This document shows positions 1-13,100 of a stretch of 62,761 bases of DNA, in pieces (position 1 is the stretch's first letter; the number at the start of each line of letters is the position of its first letter). The stretch comes from Mnemiopsis leidyi (taxonomy: Eukaryota; Ctenophora; Tentaculata; Lobata; Bolinopsidae). The notes below the pieces were generated by a model. That model was not told the DNA's origin. It worked only from the letters and a program-made list of their open reading frames with translations, and ran no database searches. The stretch is taken from positions 21,659-84,419 of the forward strand of contig JH155348.1 in the NCBI GenBank assembly GCA_000226015.1, written 5' to 3'. Position numbers and translations under genes: made by a program.

Positions 1-95
1 TTTGGCAAAAGGGTCATAAAGTTTGGTGAGTGGGGCAATTGGCGCCAATGGCGCCAATTGCCCCACTCACCAAACTATATGACCCTTTTGCCAAA
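1..95. repeat. Near-perfect 95-bp palindrome (foldback/MITE-like)
   Basis: Bases 1-47 are the reverse complement of bases 49-95 with a single mismatch (position 19 against 77). The arms begin TTTGGCAAAAGGGTCAT and meet at GGCGCCAATGGCGCC, so transcribed RNA would form one long hairpin. It lies at the very edge of the window, so any larger element that contains it cannot be seen. No coding potential is apparent. A short foldback MITE is the simplest reading. Confidence 0.85.
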
Positions 96-674
96 CCTTT
101 TAACAACTTTCTGATGCAACAAACAATTCGTGAAGAATTATAAATTAGGGTCTTTTTGAGAGTAAATTTAATCTGGACTGCATAAATCTGGGTCAAAAGT
201 GGCCAAAGAGCCCTCAATTTTACCACATTTTTATTGAATCCAGGAACGAAACTGTTGTAATAGCAAAGCAACGATAGAGTTTATATTAATGAGTCAAAGC
301 TGATGGTCATACATAATTCATAATTATTGACTTTTTGTTTCAAAAAGTAGCCGACATTTTTGGCAGTTCCAACAGTTTGCCAAAATATTTTGACCAAGAA
401 TTTCAAGATGGCACACAAAATGACTTTTTGACCACTTAAAACCGTGTCATTATCTATAAAGTTACTTGAAAAGGTGCATGGAGAACTGTCAGTAACTTAG
501 GTCGTATACCATAATTAGTATGAGCTGAAAAGTAAATAAATAAATAAATGCTGGCATTTATTACACACTTTAACTCTTTTTTAACATAATCCCAAGTATC
601 TAAATTTAAAGATTATAAAAATATAGTTTAATGTAAGCGTGGCCTTTTCTAATACAAAAATCTATGGTTGAAGT

Positions 675-1220
675 TTATGTGTCTACCACATTTTCAAAAG
701 CTATGTTAAAGAAATAACTTTTGGATGATTTCTTAAACGCATCCAAAGTATTCAATGATGTTAAATCAAAGGGTAAAGCATTCCATAACTTGGGTCCAAT
801 ATAAGAAAATGCACCTTTTGAACGAATGAAATTAGGTCTATGGGGAATCTTTAAAAGAAAAAAGTCATCGTCCATTCTAAAACTTCGACGCCTAGTCTGT
901 CTTAAAATCAGAAGGTCCTTAAGATGATTAGAGCCTATATTGTTAACACATTTAAATACTAAGAGACATATCTTATGGGCTGAAAATGCAGTTTTTTAAG
1001 GTATGGTAGTACAGCCACATTTTTCTTCTTTTTTTTTATCTTCGTTCAGCTTCAGGAAATTTGCAGCCATCCACTTCTTCACCTCACTACAACATAAGTC
1101 AATTGCTTGCATGTCTGGACTGTCTGAATGAACATCGAAAGTAAAGTAAATTTGTGTGTCATCATCATAAAGATGGATAGTGAAACCAAATTTTGTAACG
1201 ATTCATTCAAGGTCTTCGTG
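675..1220 (-). mobile_element. Decayed non-LTR retrotransposon (LINE) reverse transcriptase, 3' part
   Basis: Read on the minus strand, 1220 to about 1050 encodes HLYDDDTQIYFTF followed by a WMAANFLKLNEDKKKE-like stretch. This is the catalytic Y-x-D-D box and downstream region of CR1/L2/Jockey-type reverse transcriptases. In another frame, about 990-675 encodes a typical LINE C-terminus with RRRSFRMDD and GPKLWNALPFDL, ending at a stop at 675. The frame breaks between the two blocks show that it is a dead copy. It sits only about 150 bp upstream of POC1 exon 1. The polymerase box reads YDDD instead of the usual YADD. Confidence 0.85.
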
Positions 1221-1375
1221 TAGAGGATGAATAGAAGTATACATTCATATCAGTTTTCCAAGGTGACTCAGAGGACATTTCAGACTTGCTAACACCTAGC
1301 AACATAAGGGGTTAAGGCTAGGATGTGTGTTCTTACCTAATAACTAAAACTGACAATTCTTATAAATCAAACAGT

Positions 1376-4300
1376 ATGAAAGAAGATCCAACATTAGAAA
1401 GACACTTTAAAGGTCACAAGGATACAATAACATGTTGCCATTTCAACCCAAACATGAAGCAACTTGCTTCCAGTGGCATGGACTCAACAGTCATGGTAAG
1501 TACCTAGTGTTGCAAAACTTATCTGTGACGATTGTTGAAATAGAGAAGGTATCATTTGCCCCCCCCCCAAATTACTCCTAGCTATCTGACACGTGTCAAA
1601 AAATTTTAAAAGTTTTAGCCTGCAGTGCACTAAATAGGCTCATTTTTAATGAAGTATATTGATTTTTAATGAAATATATTAATTGTAAATTTAGTATAAA
1701 GAGGTGTCATACTATTACTTTTGCACTGTTAAATTAATTCTAGCAAGGGTCAGGATCTTTCAATGAAACTATGACATATTTGATTGCAGTGTTGGTAGTT
1801 CTCGTGTAGGACTTAAGCTGAAATTTAGAAAATCTTCTACCTAGCACAGTGTCGCTGATAAATAGCACTTTCAAAACTCACATAACAACCAAGCTCTATT
1901 GCAAAAATGGTTCAAAATTAAATTTAAATGCCCAATACCTAAAAAATTTTCGCCTGCGACTGGCCGATTAGTTTTTGTAAAAAAAGAAACATCAGTTTAT
2001 GCAGACTTCATATTTTTGGGTAAATAAACAATTGCATTACCCACATGCAAGTGAGGTGGCCCAAATCGCCGCCGAGGGAGCATTGTGGGCAAAATTTTAG
2101 ATACAAAGTGGCCCGTCTCCACCACTGCTGTCTTCAGTTAGTATCATAAAATTTTATTTCTTCAGGTTTGGAATTTTAAGCCCCAAATGAGAGCATACAG
2201 ATTCTTGGGACACAAGGATGCAGTAATGTCCCTCAAGTTCAGCCCTTCTGGTCACCTCCTTGCGTCAGGATCTAGGGACAGGACCATACGATTGTGGATA
2301 CCTTCAGTTAAAGGCGAGTCAACTGTCTTTAAAGCACACACCAATACAGTGAGATGTGTAGACTTTTCGGCAGATGGGCAGTCACTTCTCTCCTCGTCTG
2401 ATGATAAAACTATAAAGCTGTGGACTGTTCACCGACAGAAATTCCAGGTACAGTCGGCTTTTGATTTGTTTACATAAGGATTGATTTAGAGTAAAGTGAA
2501 TTTTGGTATTGCCTCAAATACCTTACCATGCTAATTGCTAAATGGACCACCTATTAATACCATAGTTTTATAATCATTTTTCCAGGCTTCATTGAATGGT
2601 CATGTGAATTGGGTCAAGACAGCCAAGTTCTCATCGGATGGTAGAGTAGTTGGCTCTGGTAGTGATGACAAATCTCTGAAGTTGTGGGACATTGCCAGCA
2701 AGGAATGTATTCACACCTTTTTCGAGCACTCGGGATTTATCAACGATGTGAGTTCTTATAAGTCGGTCACAAAACTCTGTTTATAAAGAAAGTTATACTC
2801 CACAAGTGAAAAATAACAATCATGTTTGATCTTCAAACTTTTACATGAAGACATTTAATTTCACTGATTTTAGGTTGAGTTCCACCCCAATGGAACCTGC
2901 ATTGCGTCAGCCAACTCAGACTGTTCTGTGAAGTTGTGGGATCTCAGAATGAACAAGTTGCTCCAACATTACCAGGCTCATGGGTCTACTGTCAACAGCG
3001 TTTCCTTTCATCCTTCTGGTATGCCATTCGTCTTACTAGTTAGTATTTCAATGTTTAGCTTTTAGTTATAGCTATGTAATGGGATTTGTAGCTGTTGACA
3101 CAAATTTTGAAACGCCAAAAAATTGCATGTGAACTTGGACAAACTTTGTTAGAGTCGCGATGTTTACTTTATCTATAATGTGTAAGAAATAAATCATAGC
3201 ACAACAATTTAAGTTGTTTGTTGTGTGACAATGTAATATGATAATGATTGCTGTATTGTAAACACGGCTTAATTAACGGGGATTTAAGGCAGGGTTTAAA
3301 AAGCTGCGCATTTTGAGTGCTTACACGATACAACTTTTCACGTGCGTGATCACCGCAGGTTTTAGCATGTAGGATAGAATCCTTGCCACAATTTGGAAGG
3401 AAAATCGACGCGCTGGGATCGGCTCAATATCTTATTCAAACTGTAAGGGAGACTAATTCTCACACATTAGAGGTTACTGGGACGTTTCAATGAGCTACTA
3501 CTTCGGTGATCACCCGCCCGCGTAAAGTTGTATGTTGTAAGCACTTAAAATGTGCACACATATCGGTTATCATCATTATACTGCAGATGTAAAGCAGAGA
3601 TGTCAGAATCGGTACCCAAAATCCCGCTATAAGAAACGAAATAAACTTCTTCGTTACAATGAACTTGTGTCTAAGATGCAGGATGACCGCTATGAGTCTG
3701 TACATTTTAAGCGGCAGCAAAGTCAGCCCTTCACTAGCCTCATACTAACTTACCATATTAACTAACCATAACTAACCATAATAACTAACCATATCTGAGG
3801 GGAAACAAGAATCGTGGCAAACCGTCTTGGAACGATGAATGCGGCATTACATTGGCAATAATAGCTCATTTAATATGTTGAGAGGCACTCTGCTTTGAAA
3901 AGCGAGTCGCGAGATATACCAAGGACTGAAGGACAGTTGGAACGGCTTTATTAGGATCAATAGGCGATCTGTAGGAGTGAAAAGAATAATTAAAACTACA
4001 CTACGCGTCACTGGCATTGTCCAGCCCCAAACAACTTTGAGAATTAGAGTTAAAGACCAACTAAACACCCAATCCAAATTAAAGGCCAAAACTTGAAGGT
4101 TTTTACTGAAGTTATTTGTAATTTTGTAAAAAAACGAAAGAATCCTTTCCTCGCGGGTCGGAATAAGGATAATGTTGACTTCAGCATATCTTAAGCATGT
4201 CTTCTGTTGACTTAAGATATGTCTTCTGAAATACAATAGTCCTAATTTTTATCTAACATCTACCACGACTAATTTTCAGGAAACTTCTTGCTCACTGCGA

Positions 4301-5834
4301 GTAGTGACTCTACGCTCAAGATAATGGATCTGATCGAAGGACGGTTGTTCTACACTCTACACGGACACAAAGGTCCAGCTACTGCTGCTGCTTTCTCTTC
4401 AACTGGCGACTACTTCGCTAGTGGTGGAGCTGATGAACAGGTTAAGTTTGGATATTAAAGCGTCAGTCGAGATCTACTAAGAGATTTAGACTTCGAGAGA
4501 ATTCGACAGGATTTTCTTCGCCATCATGACATTTGGTCAAGTTTTCAGCAAAAAATGCCGAGGAAGCATTATATGTTTAGCGAACATTAACTATAGCGAT
4601 TTAGCTAACTCTTACTCTAACAATTTACAGGTGATGGTGTGGAAAACAAACTTCAGCGGAGACGAGCCGACAAGTTCCGCTCCAAAACCCTCTCAACGTG
4701 AACACGTTCACAAGTTTACCCGCGATAGTAACGTCGTCAGTGCTCGGCCTGGTAAGTTCGGAAATAAGAACCTCACACTTTAAGTTCACAGAGGTGTCTC
4801 TACTTGGTGTTTTAGCTGCATTTCTAGTTTAAAAGTGTGCGCGTAACTAGCAAAGAGCTAAAGGAGCAATGAGAGCACAAATTTTAGAGAGCAGCCAGTG
4901 AGAGAGAATCACTGGATAAGAGTTTTATAAGACGATCAGCCCTTAAAAGAGCCTTGTTATCGCACGTACAAGTTGTTAGCTCTCACCAACTATATGTTGT
5001 TAAACCTGGTGGAAGTTGTAAGAGTTACAATGTGATTTAGCGGCTAATTGAGAAAATCTGTATTTGCTGATATCCACACAGATGAACTTGGATTTCATGT
5101 AATCATATTCCCTCCCAACACGCGCTATGTCAGAATTTTATTTAACTCACGTGGTATGGCTATGTAGAGGCCGGGTATAGGCATTATGCAGGCCATATCT
5201 TATAGTGATATATGGGCCGTGCATATGGGTTAAAATCAATATTTCTTTTCCATGATAGATCAAAACATATTACTCCCACAATATCCCTCCGAAATTTGGA
5301 AACTTGAAATCCATCAAACCAGCTTTGTATTACAGAAGGAAAAGCGGTGTCAGTGTTGTCTCAACCTAAAGACTGTTCTGCCCCAGATTGTGAGCCTGTA
5401 AACGTTGGTCCCGCTCTTTTCAATCTTCCTGCTAATCAGAATAACCAGATAGATCAACAAACTAACCCTGACAACAACAAGGATATCTTCAACAGCAACG
5501 CCACGTAAGTTTTACATATTCAAGTTTTATTAGCTAAATGTTAAGTTCCAATTTAATACTAGAAAAGCCTTGTTCTATTATTGTGCTCTAACGAACTCAT
5601 TCAACTTCCGTTTCTACAGTTACATAATTCTACCCCAACAGGACAACACCATTGGAACCACAATCTATCCCACCTCAACTAGCAGCGACTCTAGAACACA
5701 TGGTCGGTCAGTTAGACGTACTGACACAAACAGTCAGTATTCTGGAACAGAGACTGACCATGACAGAGAACAAGCTCAAGGAGTGTTTGGATAACCAGCA
5801 GATGATCTCTCTCCAAATCAAACCTAACGATTGA
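1376..5834 (+). CDS. POC1: POC1 centriolar protein (seven WD40 repeats), 8 exons
   Basis: POC1 is a conserved centriole/basal body protein needed for centriole stability and cilium formation. Exons: 1376-1495, 2166-2447, 2586-2747, 2874-3018, 4280-4440, 4631-4751, 5336-5504, 5642-5834; phases agree, giving about 450 residues (human POC1A 407, POC1B 478). The start is chosen at [16 protein letters not shown] because it matches the family N-terminus; an in-frame ATG at 1325 would add 17 residues. WD repeats carry [32 protein letters not shown] and [13 protein letters not shown] signatures. The last exon encodes the diagnostic POC1 C-terminal coiled coil ([21 protein letters not shown]). The linker in exon 7 is Asn/Gln-rich and poorly conserved. 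Intron 4 (3019-4279) holds a MITE-like element. ITPA follows on the same strand after about 810 bp. Confidence 0.95.
3302..3560. mobile_element. MITE-like element with ~55-bp inverted termini in POC1 intron 4
   Basis: The left end (about 3302-3357, containing ATTTTGAGTGCTTACA and GTGATCACCG) is an imperfect reverse complement of the right end (about 3505-3560, containing CGGTGATCAC and TGTAAGCACTTAAAAT). The roughly 260-bp unit has no coding capacity. This fits a non-autonomous DNA transposon. No clear target duplication was found. Confidence 0.7.
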
Positions 5835-6643
5835 GAGTTGGAGGAATATGTGAACACTTCAATCAACTGACGGTTCATGACTTGATAGACTTTGATTCCT
5901 CGCATGTTGATATCAATAGCAGCAACACTTTATTGTATAAATTTTTATAAAAGTTTGCATATTATATACCCTAAATATACCCTAAATGGTCTAGCAATAC
6001 ATGAAAAGAAGTTGTCAACTAATCGGCTTATGTCAGCTTGAGATGACTTTTTGTTTAGTTAATTTATTTTTCAATGTTGATCCTTGGAATATTACATAAA
6101 TTTTATATCAGAATTTTAAATGCTTTCTTACCTTTATAAGATAGTTACACAGAAAAATCAGTGTAAAGGTGTAAGTTCAGTAGAACTTCTGTTAGCTTCT
6201 AAACTTAGGGTTAACTCTGGGATTATTTAGATATTTTATTTCTCATCAGTAAATAACTTTTCACTATATAAGCAATGGTCAACATCTTTTTAAGGTTTTA
6301 TTGACAAAATCTCATCGGATTTGATTTAACGGCTCTTGATATTTATTACAATTAAGAATATTTGGGTAATCCAAGGAAATTTATTCGTTTCTTTTAGTTC
6401 TCTTATGAACAACATACAAATTGATTAAGTACTGATTATTCTCAAAATCCATTTAACCAAATGTAAATGCTCTTAAATCCTACCACTATAAAAGTATGTA
6501 TATGACAAATATAATATTTTCAAGACGCTGGAAAAAGTCGAGAATGTTTGATTTGTTCTTCCTGTTAGTGTTTATGAACTGGGAGAGAAAGTTCTTCTAG
6601 AGAGTTAGAGCCGACTTAGGTTCAACTGCATATCAGACGTGAA
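5835..6643. other. Intergenic, POC1 3' flank and ITPA 5' flank
   Basis: AT-rich sequence with no exon-like open frame. It must contain the POC1 3' UTR and the ITPA promoter, but no polyadenylation signal or core promoter stands out enough to place. Confidence 0.5.
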
Positions 6644-9158
6644 ATGAGTGCTCCAAATGCCAAAAAAGTAGTGACATTTATTACTGGAAACGCCCGGAAA
6701 TTGGAAGAGGTTCGTTTTGCTATCGTCAGTTTTTAAACAGCACAGTACGTATTCAAGTTTACGTTCATCTTCTAAATTACTTTTTAAGAAACGGTTAATA
6801 AAATGTCAACTTTATCGCTTAATTACTTGTCTTGTGATTAAATAGGGGAAGGGGGCGGGTAAGGCGCTGACCATGACCATAACACGTACACCCTGGAATT
6901 TGCCCCGTCGTCAAAAACCGGTGGCCGACGTCCTGCCCTAGAACATCGTACCTCAGAGCATTTAATCCCATTGGGTTTATGCTACAATAAGAAAATTTCG
7001 CCTCAAATGGGCTTTAAAAATGAAAAACATTTTATCAAATAGTTACTGCGAATAATAAACTCTAAGATCGCTCAATTCGTATTGCCAACTTAAACTCGGG
7101 TGACCGACAAAACTCGTCATTCATGTGGTAGAGTTGTCCGGCAGCCGTACTGTGTATTAGAATGTTACAATGGTTGCTGATCTTCTTTATTCTTATAAAT
7201 TTAATTTTCTGTTATTTGTTTCTTTGCAGGTGACAGCAATACTGGGCAAGGATTTTCCTTTTACAATTGAAGCACACAAAGTCGATCGTAAGTATTGTCT
7301 GACATCTTGTTTATCAGTACAGTTGCAACATCAGCGAGTATTAGTGAGCTATGTGACACGTATCTGATATTGTCTTCTTTCAGTTCCGGAGCTACAAGGT
7401 GAACCTCGTGAAATAGCTAAACAGAAATGTCTGCTCGCTGCTGAAAAAGTATGTGCATTTGTAAATAAAGGACAAAACTTTGTTGTCTTTCTTCATTTTC
7501 AACAAGAATTGCGCCCGATTAGTTAGGTCTCAGGCGGACGCTAGATTTCCATCTCTCCAATTCCAAAGTCAAAAAAGCTATTTTGATCTACCCTCTGCTA
7601 GTGCTAGGAGCAGATATACTGTAAATACAATTTCTACCGCAAATACCGCTAATGGGATTCCACGGCAGCTACAGTGTAAATATTGGTCGTATAAAACAAT
7701 TTTATTTTACTTGTGACGATATCGTCAGCGGAAGATATGTACTTGTTTTCGGTTGAGAAAACTTAAAACTCGCCACGTGAAATTTTAGCTATTAAAAACA
7801 AAGGACATACATAATTTTGACGGTGCTGTCCTGGTGTTTTGTGCTGTCCTGGTGTTTTGTGCTGTCCTGGTGTTTGGTGTCCCGTCATTATGTTACAGCA
7901 AAGGCATTAGCTTTTAGAGCATGTTTTAATTTTAGAATGTTTGTATATTCATTGATGTAATTAATTCCTGTGATATTTTGAAAAGTTTTCGATAAAAAAA
8001 TACTCAAATCAAACCCACAGAATGTAGTCCACCTTTGCCGAAGTAACGGATAGATCTTGTTTGGATTTGGCGCGCTTTTAACGGTTTTGCATCCTTTTAC
8101 TGGCTAAAATTTGACATTTCGAAAATAAAATTTCCGTGCTGTAAGCAGTTAGTGTAGCAAAATTAAGCCGCGCACGCACATAAAACCGATCGATATAGCG
8201 ATTTGTCTATCGAGCGTGTAAACCAATAATAATATAGAGTCCCAACTCTCTACTGGTGCTGTGAAATCTGAAAGGAAGGCATCATACATCCTTCAAATCT
8301 ATCAAATCAACGGAAAAGTCAAACCTATTGCCAACATCGTCACGACTGACCGTTTAGACAGTTCTAATATATCATCCTTATTAAGAATTCTCCTTGTTCC
8401 TTTCAGATGGATTTCAAGCCAGTGATAGTCGAAGACACCTGTCTCTGCTACAACGCTCTCAACGGTCTACCTGGACCATACATGTAGGACATTTCAAACG
8501 GTGGTTCTGATCGACAGGGTGGTGCACATGAACTTGTGTTTGACATAATACGTTCACTTTGGTTCGGTACAGGGCTCTTGTATTCTTGTAAAACCCGGCC
8601 CTTCATAATCTCCGAAATTATCTCAGAAAGTGGTTTCTAGACAAATGTGGGCGTGAAGGTCTGTACAAGCTGCTGGCAGGCTATGAAGATAAGTCTGCTT
8701 ATGCTCTCTGTACTTTTGCTTTCTACGACCCTGAACAGAAAGAGGCAGTTATTTTCGAGGGAAAATGTCACGTAAGTTTGATTACTGTTTCTTTGTTTGA
8801 GATAGGGTCGTCAAATTTTTATCGATGTGTTTATATGGAAGATTGCGTCTGAGAATGGTAGTTGACAGCGAATAATCAATAGAACTGTCAGTACCACATT
8901 CGGTCGGAGGCTCTTAGAAGTAGATAGTGTAAACTTAAGTATAAATTTAATGAAACTTCCGTCATTCAGGGCAGGATAGTTCCTCCTAGAGGTCCGGATT
9001 ATTTCGGATGGGACCCCGTTTTTCAACCAGATGGGTATGATGTGACTTACGCAGAAATGGACAAAGGGATTAAAAACACGATCTCTCACCGGTTCAATGC
9101 TTTGTTGGCCATGAAAAACCATTTCCTGACAAGTGACAGTGTGAACAATGGATCTTAG
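6644..9158 (+). CDS. ITPA: Inosine triphosphate pyrophosphatase, 6 exons
   Basis: ITPA hydrolyses ITP, dITP and XTP to monophosphates plus pyrophosphate and so keeps deaminated purines out of RNA and DNA; it is cytosolic and Mg-dependent. Exons: 6644-6709, 7230-7287, 7384-7448, 8407-8483, 8627-8771, 8970-9158; all phases agree, giving 199 residues (human 194). Family motifs are all present: TGNARKLEE near residue 14, [19 protein letters not shown] in exon 4, [12 protein letters not shown] and [12 protein letters not shown] in exon 5, and [20 protein letters not shown] and the ISHRF signature in exon 6. The ATG opens exon 1 with no competing upstream start. Introns contain an 18-bp triple repeat (7823-7876) and a copy of a TGACCATGAC repeat (6842-6960). 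A candidate AATAAA lies at 9499-9504. Confidence 0.96.
6842..6960. repeat. Dispersed TGACCATGAC-type repeat, copy 1 (ITPA intron 1)
   Basis: A G-run followed by GCGCTGACCATGACCATAAC and GGAATTTGCCCC. The same arrangement recurs at 22440-22630 and, more diverged, at 36500-36790, so this is an interspersed family. Its class is unknown. Confidence 0.65.
7823..7876. repeat. 18-bp tandem repeat, three copies
   Basis: GTGCTGTCCTGGTGTTTT is repeated three times head to tail in ITPA intron 3. This is a simple minisatellite. Confidence 0.9.
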
Positions 9159-10141
9159 ACTAATACCTGATCGGAAATTTGGTCCGTAGGTGACCTCTGC
9201 AGGTCCCTTAAATTCTTCACTTTTCTATTAGATCAGTTGAATTTTAAAGTTAATATCGTTTTAACTTATAGTAAGGCGTGTGTTTTAAAATGGTCTGGTT
9301 TTTTATTAATGTTTTATCTAAGATTATTTAATTTATTAAAACTGTTTTGCCCTACTCTTATTATAAATTTCAGTAAATTGTGATGATATATTTCCGTCGA
9401 ATTTTAAAAATGAAATCGCCATCATTACTCCAGCAAAATACAAAATCATATTAGAACCATAGGTTATATCACTCTTTGCTGCTGCTTTCATACCAGAAAA
9501 TAAAATATATGCTTAAGTTAAACAGGGAACGAACCACAATAAAATCAACCTAAAATTTCGAATTAAATTCAAATAGCACGTACACGTATATAGTAAAAAT
9601 TGGCTGTTATCCAATGAACTTCGCCTAGCGGTATTTTCCGTAGTAAATTTTCTAAGAGATACAAACGTAAACGTTAAATAAATCTAGGGACTTCAGAATA
9701 TAAACCATTCTGCAGGGTAAGAGAGAGCACAAATATCGTAAGTGTTAAAATTGAAGGGGTGCGTGTTGCAACCATATTTACAGACGTTTAAATAAATACT
9801 TGCAACAAAACGCAATTTTACTGCTTTCGATAAAATCAATTCAAGAAAAAATTGTGACAACTCTTTAAAATCTAGAAACATACATTGTAAAATCCCGATA
9901 TAGCGGCACTAAATTATTGTTATCAATATACCAAGTTAAAACTCTGTATTATCAGCGTTTTGTTGATGAAATTTGGACAGTAATTTAAACTCAATGACAA
10001 TCATTTGTATAATACTGTCCGAAACAAACTACAAATAAATAACCCCTTTTCCATCAAACACTTGAAATAATTTTGCCTATAGAGGAGCAGAAGTTCGTTC
10101 CCAGGTAGGAGCTGGAATGATCTAAAATATCCTGGAATGTT
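9159..10141. other. Convergent intergenic region between ITPA and BZW
   Basis: AT-rich sequence shared by the two 3' ends. Apart from a possible ITPA AATAAA at 9499, nothing gene-like is visible. Short open frames here show no recognisable protein. Confidence 0.5.
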
Positions 10142-13100
10142 TTACTCCTCGTCTTCGTCCGAATCGTCCTCTGCAAGATTTGCAATATCAAGATTAGTAA
10201 TATCATCATATATAACGTAAAAAATTAGAAAGTCGCCCACAACAGAAAATTTCGGGAGTAAAAAAATAAGGAGCTGAATTCTAGTGAACAGACCTTCCTC
10301 GGCATTTTCGAGCCAGTCGACCATTTTCTCCATCTGAGAGAGAAATTCTGTCTGCCCACGGTTGCTGTGGGCACTCTTGTACCACTCAACAATCGCATCT
10401 TCTTCCAGAACATTTGCTGAGAGGATGAAGTGTTTCAGTTGAATATCTCTGTAGAATTTGGCATTAACCGGGACCAAAATTTTAACTACAACACGTAGAA
10501 GAATCGTTGCAACGAATCTTAATGCAGCTAAAATATGTTATCATTGAAAAGTAATCTTGGCGTGAAAAGCTTGGGGAATATCTAACCATGGTACAGCATG
10601 AAGATGACTTTTTGGAAGGTCTTGAGGAAGTTAATATTGTCGTAACAAAACTCCTGTATCTTGTTCATGAACTCGATCTGTAGTTTGTGAGTCTTGACGA
10701 TGCCTTTGAAGAGCGTAAAGTATTGCTGAAACGAACAAACCAATCATTAATAAGACACCACGATAATTGGTTAACTATAATTCCTTGTTGAGCTAACGAT
10801 ACACATATTATATAATGGATGCTCGAATAGGTATCCCTTAAATGATACATTGCAAAGGGTGAATATTTGAGCTAAGATTATAACACGAAAATATTCATAT
10901 TAAATGCAATTTAAAATCACCACCTTCAGCTCCTTGTAAAAATCGTCCTGAATAATGTCGGAAGAGGCCCAGTCACCGGAGTTAGCTATAGCGGAAAAGA
11001 GAATCTGTATGGCATACACCTGAGTCACTTTCCCTTGTTCGATTGCTTCTTTGATGTAAGCAGAGAGCTGAAAGATATAAAGTAGTTAAGGAGAGAAAAA
11101 TAGCACCTAATAATACGCAAAATTCAACCAATTAAATAATGAGCTTAACATTATGTACCGGTCCTTGGAAGATTAAAACATTGACCTAGGCCTTTTTTAT
11201 AGTCGACGATATAATTCTGTGGGTTTTGTGTTCAATAAATTTTTTCGCTAAGGTTGATTCACTGCACCGTTCTCATGTTTATCAGCTTCCTATATCAGTA
11301 TACTATGGAGTCGATCGATCGAGAGGTGTATACTTCAGTGCTGCGCGCATCACGTTGCAAAATTTTGAAAACGCGCAAATATGCGCGCAAACTTTCTACG
11401 AGAGAAAGGACAAAATGAGGCATGTTTTCAGGGGTCCAAAGTGGAAACAAGTGCGGCTGTGAGTTGTGACTAAATAAGGTCATCAGTGACGGGGTGTTAC
11501 CTCGGAAGTATTGTACTCGTCGTCATTCACAAACAATTTAATGCGGGAAACAAACAGCTTCCTGTTGTTACTGGCTCTTTGAGAACGCTGAAAGTTAAGA
11601 GCGTTTAGGTTTTAAAAGAAAACTCCCCCTTTCAGATAGCTTGAATCTATGGCAACATTTTTTGCACACTGTATAAGAATTATCACTAAAACATTCGTGA
11701 AGCTACTGATCTTATCTAAGTAAAGAAGTCTAATTTTAACTCACCACGTGTTGGACCATCTCATTTAGCCCTTGTTCTTTAAAGTAACTCTCGATGTGGT
11801 CAAGACTTCTCTTGGGTCCGACAGGAAATATGTCCTGAAAGAAGGATGTTATTAATTTTATGTACAGGGGGGGGGGACAAAACTTAACGTCCCTGTATCA
11901 ACCACATCAATGTGCGATCAAACTTCCGTATTCCATTGATGCAAGTAGTGAATATTAAGATGAACATCAAACATGTGCTTTGAATATTATGTCGCCTAAT
12001 TAGGGTTTTTCTATGTTAAAGCAATTTTTCATGTTGTCAGTGCAAGCAGTTCTACAGACAACATAAGGAGTGAGAGATTGAGATAAGGGGTGAGTTTAAT
12101 CCCATTGGTTTTATCTAGTTTTCAGTAAGCGGTAAGCCTCGCTCAAATTTAATCCTTTATTCGCCGTTAAATTATCGCTAAAAACTTTACGAAAAACCGC
12201 CCAGGCTAAAAAATGCACAGAGCAAGGCTATAACGATTAATAAATCAGCTAAAAGTTATGAGAACATAACATTGCAAAGTCGTCTAAATAGCAACTGTTA
12301 TGTACGTTTCAACAAGCATAAATAGTCTGTGCGATAATGTAACAATCAGCACTTCGCTGAAATTGACTATAGCTAGCCTAGCTAAGCTAGGGCAGTTGTG
12401 CAACGGTAACTTGTGAAATGATTTACAGTTTCTTCATACATGTTTCAATGATTAAAAAGTCAGTTTAGTTAAGCAATCTAAATAATTTAACCTCTCTAGT
12501 CTATATAAGCAAGCAGTTAATTTCACCTGGAGGGAAGGGTCGAGAGAAGCTTTCTTCAGAGTAGAGGTGAGTGAGGCCATGTCTCTTTCCTGAAGCCATG
12601 TTCTGAAGAGGCTGGTTGCGAATGTCACGCTGACATCTGTCAAAAGTTGGTGTAAGGTGTGAAGGTGCAGGTAGCAAAACCAAGGTTTATGAATGATGAG
12701 GGGTCCCATACTAAAATTTAACTTAAACGCTGGGATCCGTCCCGTTGATTGTAATAATTGTTGCATCAGAATTCCTGTGGAGGTGTCGTAAATTTGTTTA
12801 CTTTTGGGTTTAGGTCTACGAGGTGTCGTAAATTACACATGTTTAATTGCAAAACCAAGGTGTCGGAAATTACAAAATATATAATACTGATCTGACGTCA
12901 AATGAAACCGTCACCGCAGAGGACCGTTTTATCATTGGAACGGCCAAATTTCAATTTTATAGAGCATAAAATTAAGGGATTAAGGGATCATTGAACTGCT
13001 AAATATTGCCGACGAAGTAAGAGCTCACAATAATTTTATCTTGACAGGTGCACAGTAGTTATATTCATCCGCAAATTTTCTGTCGGGTTCATTAATAAAG

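Noticed and set aside
3550-3765. 71-codon basic open frame inside POC1
   Set aside because: It lies in intron 4 and overlaps the MITE terminus; no homology recognised.
12452-12766. 104-codon frame as a separate gene
   Set aside because: Its middle (complement 12636-12527) is BZW exon 6; the rest is intron read-through.
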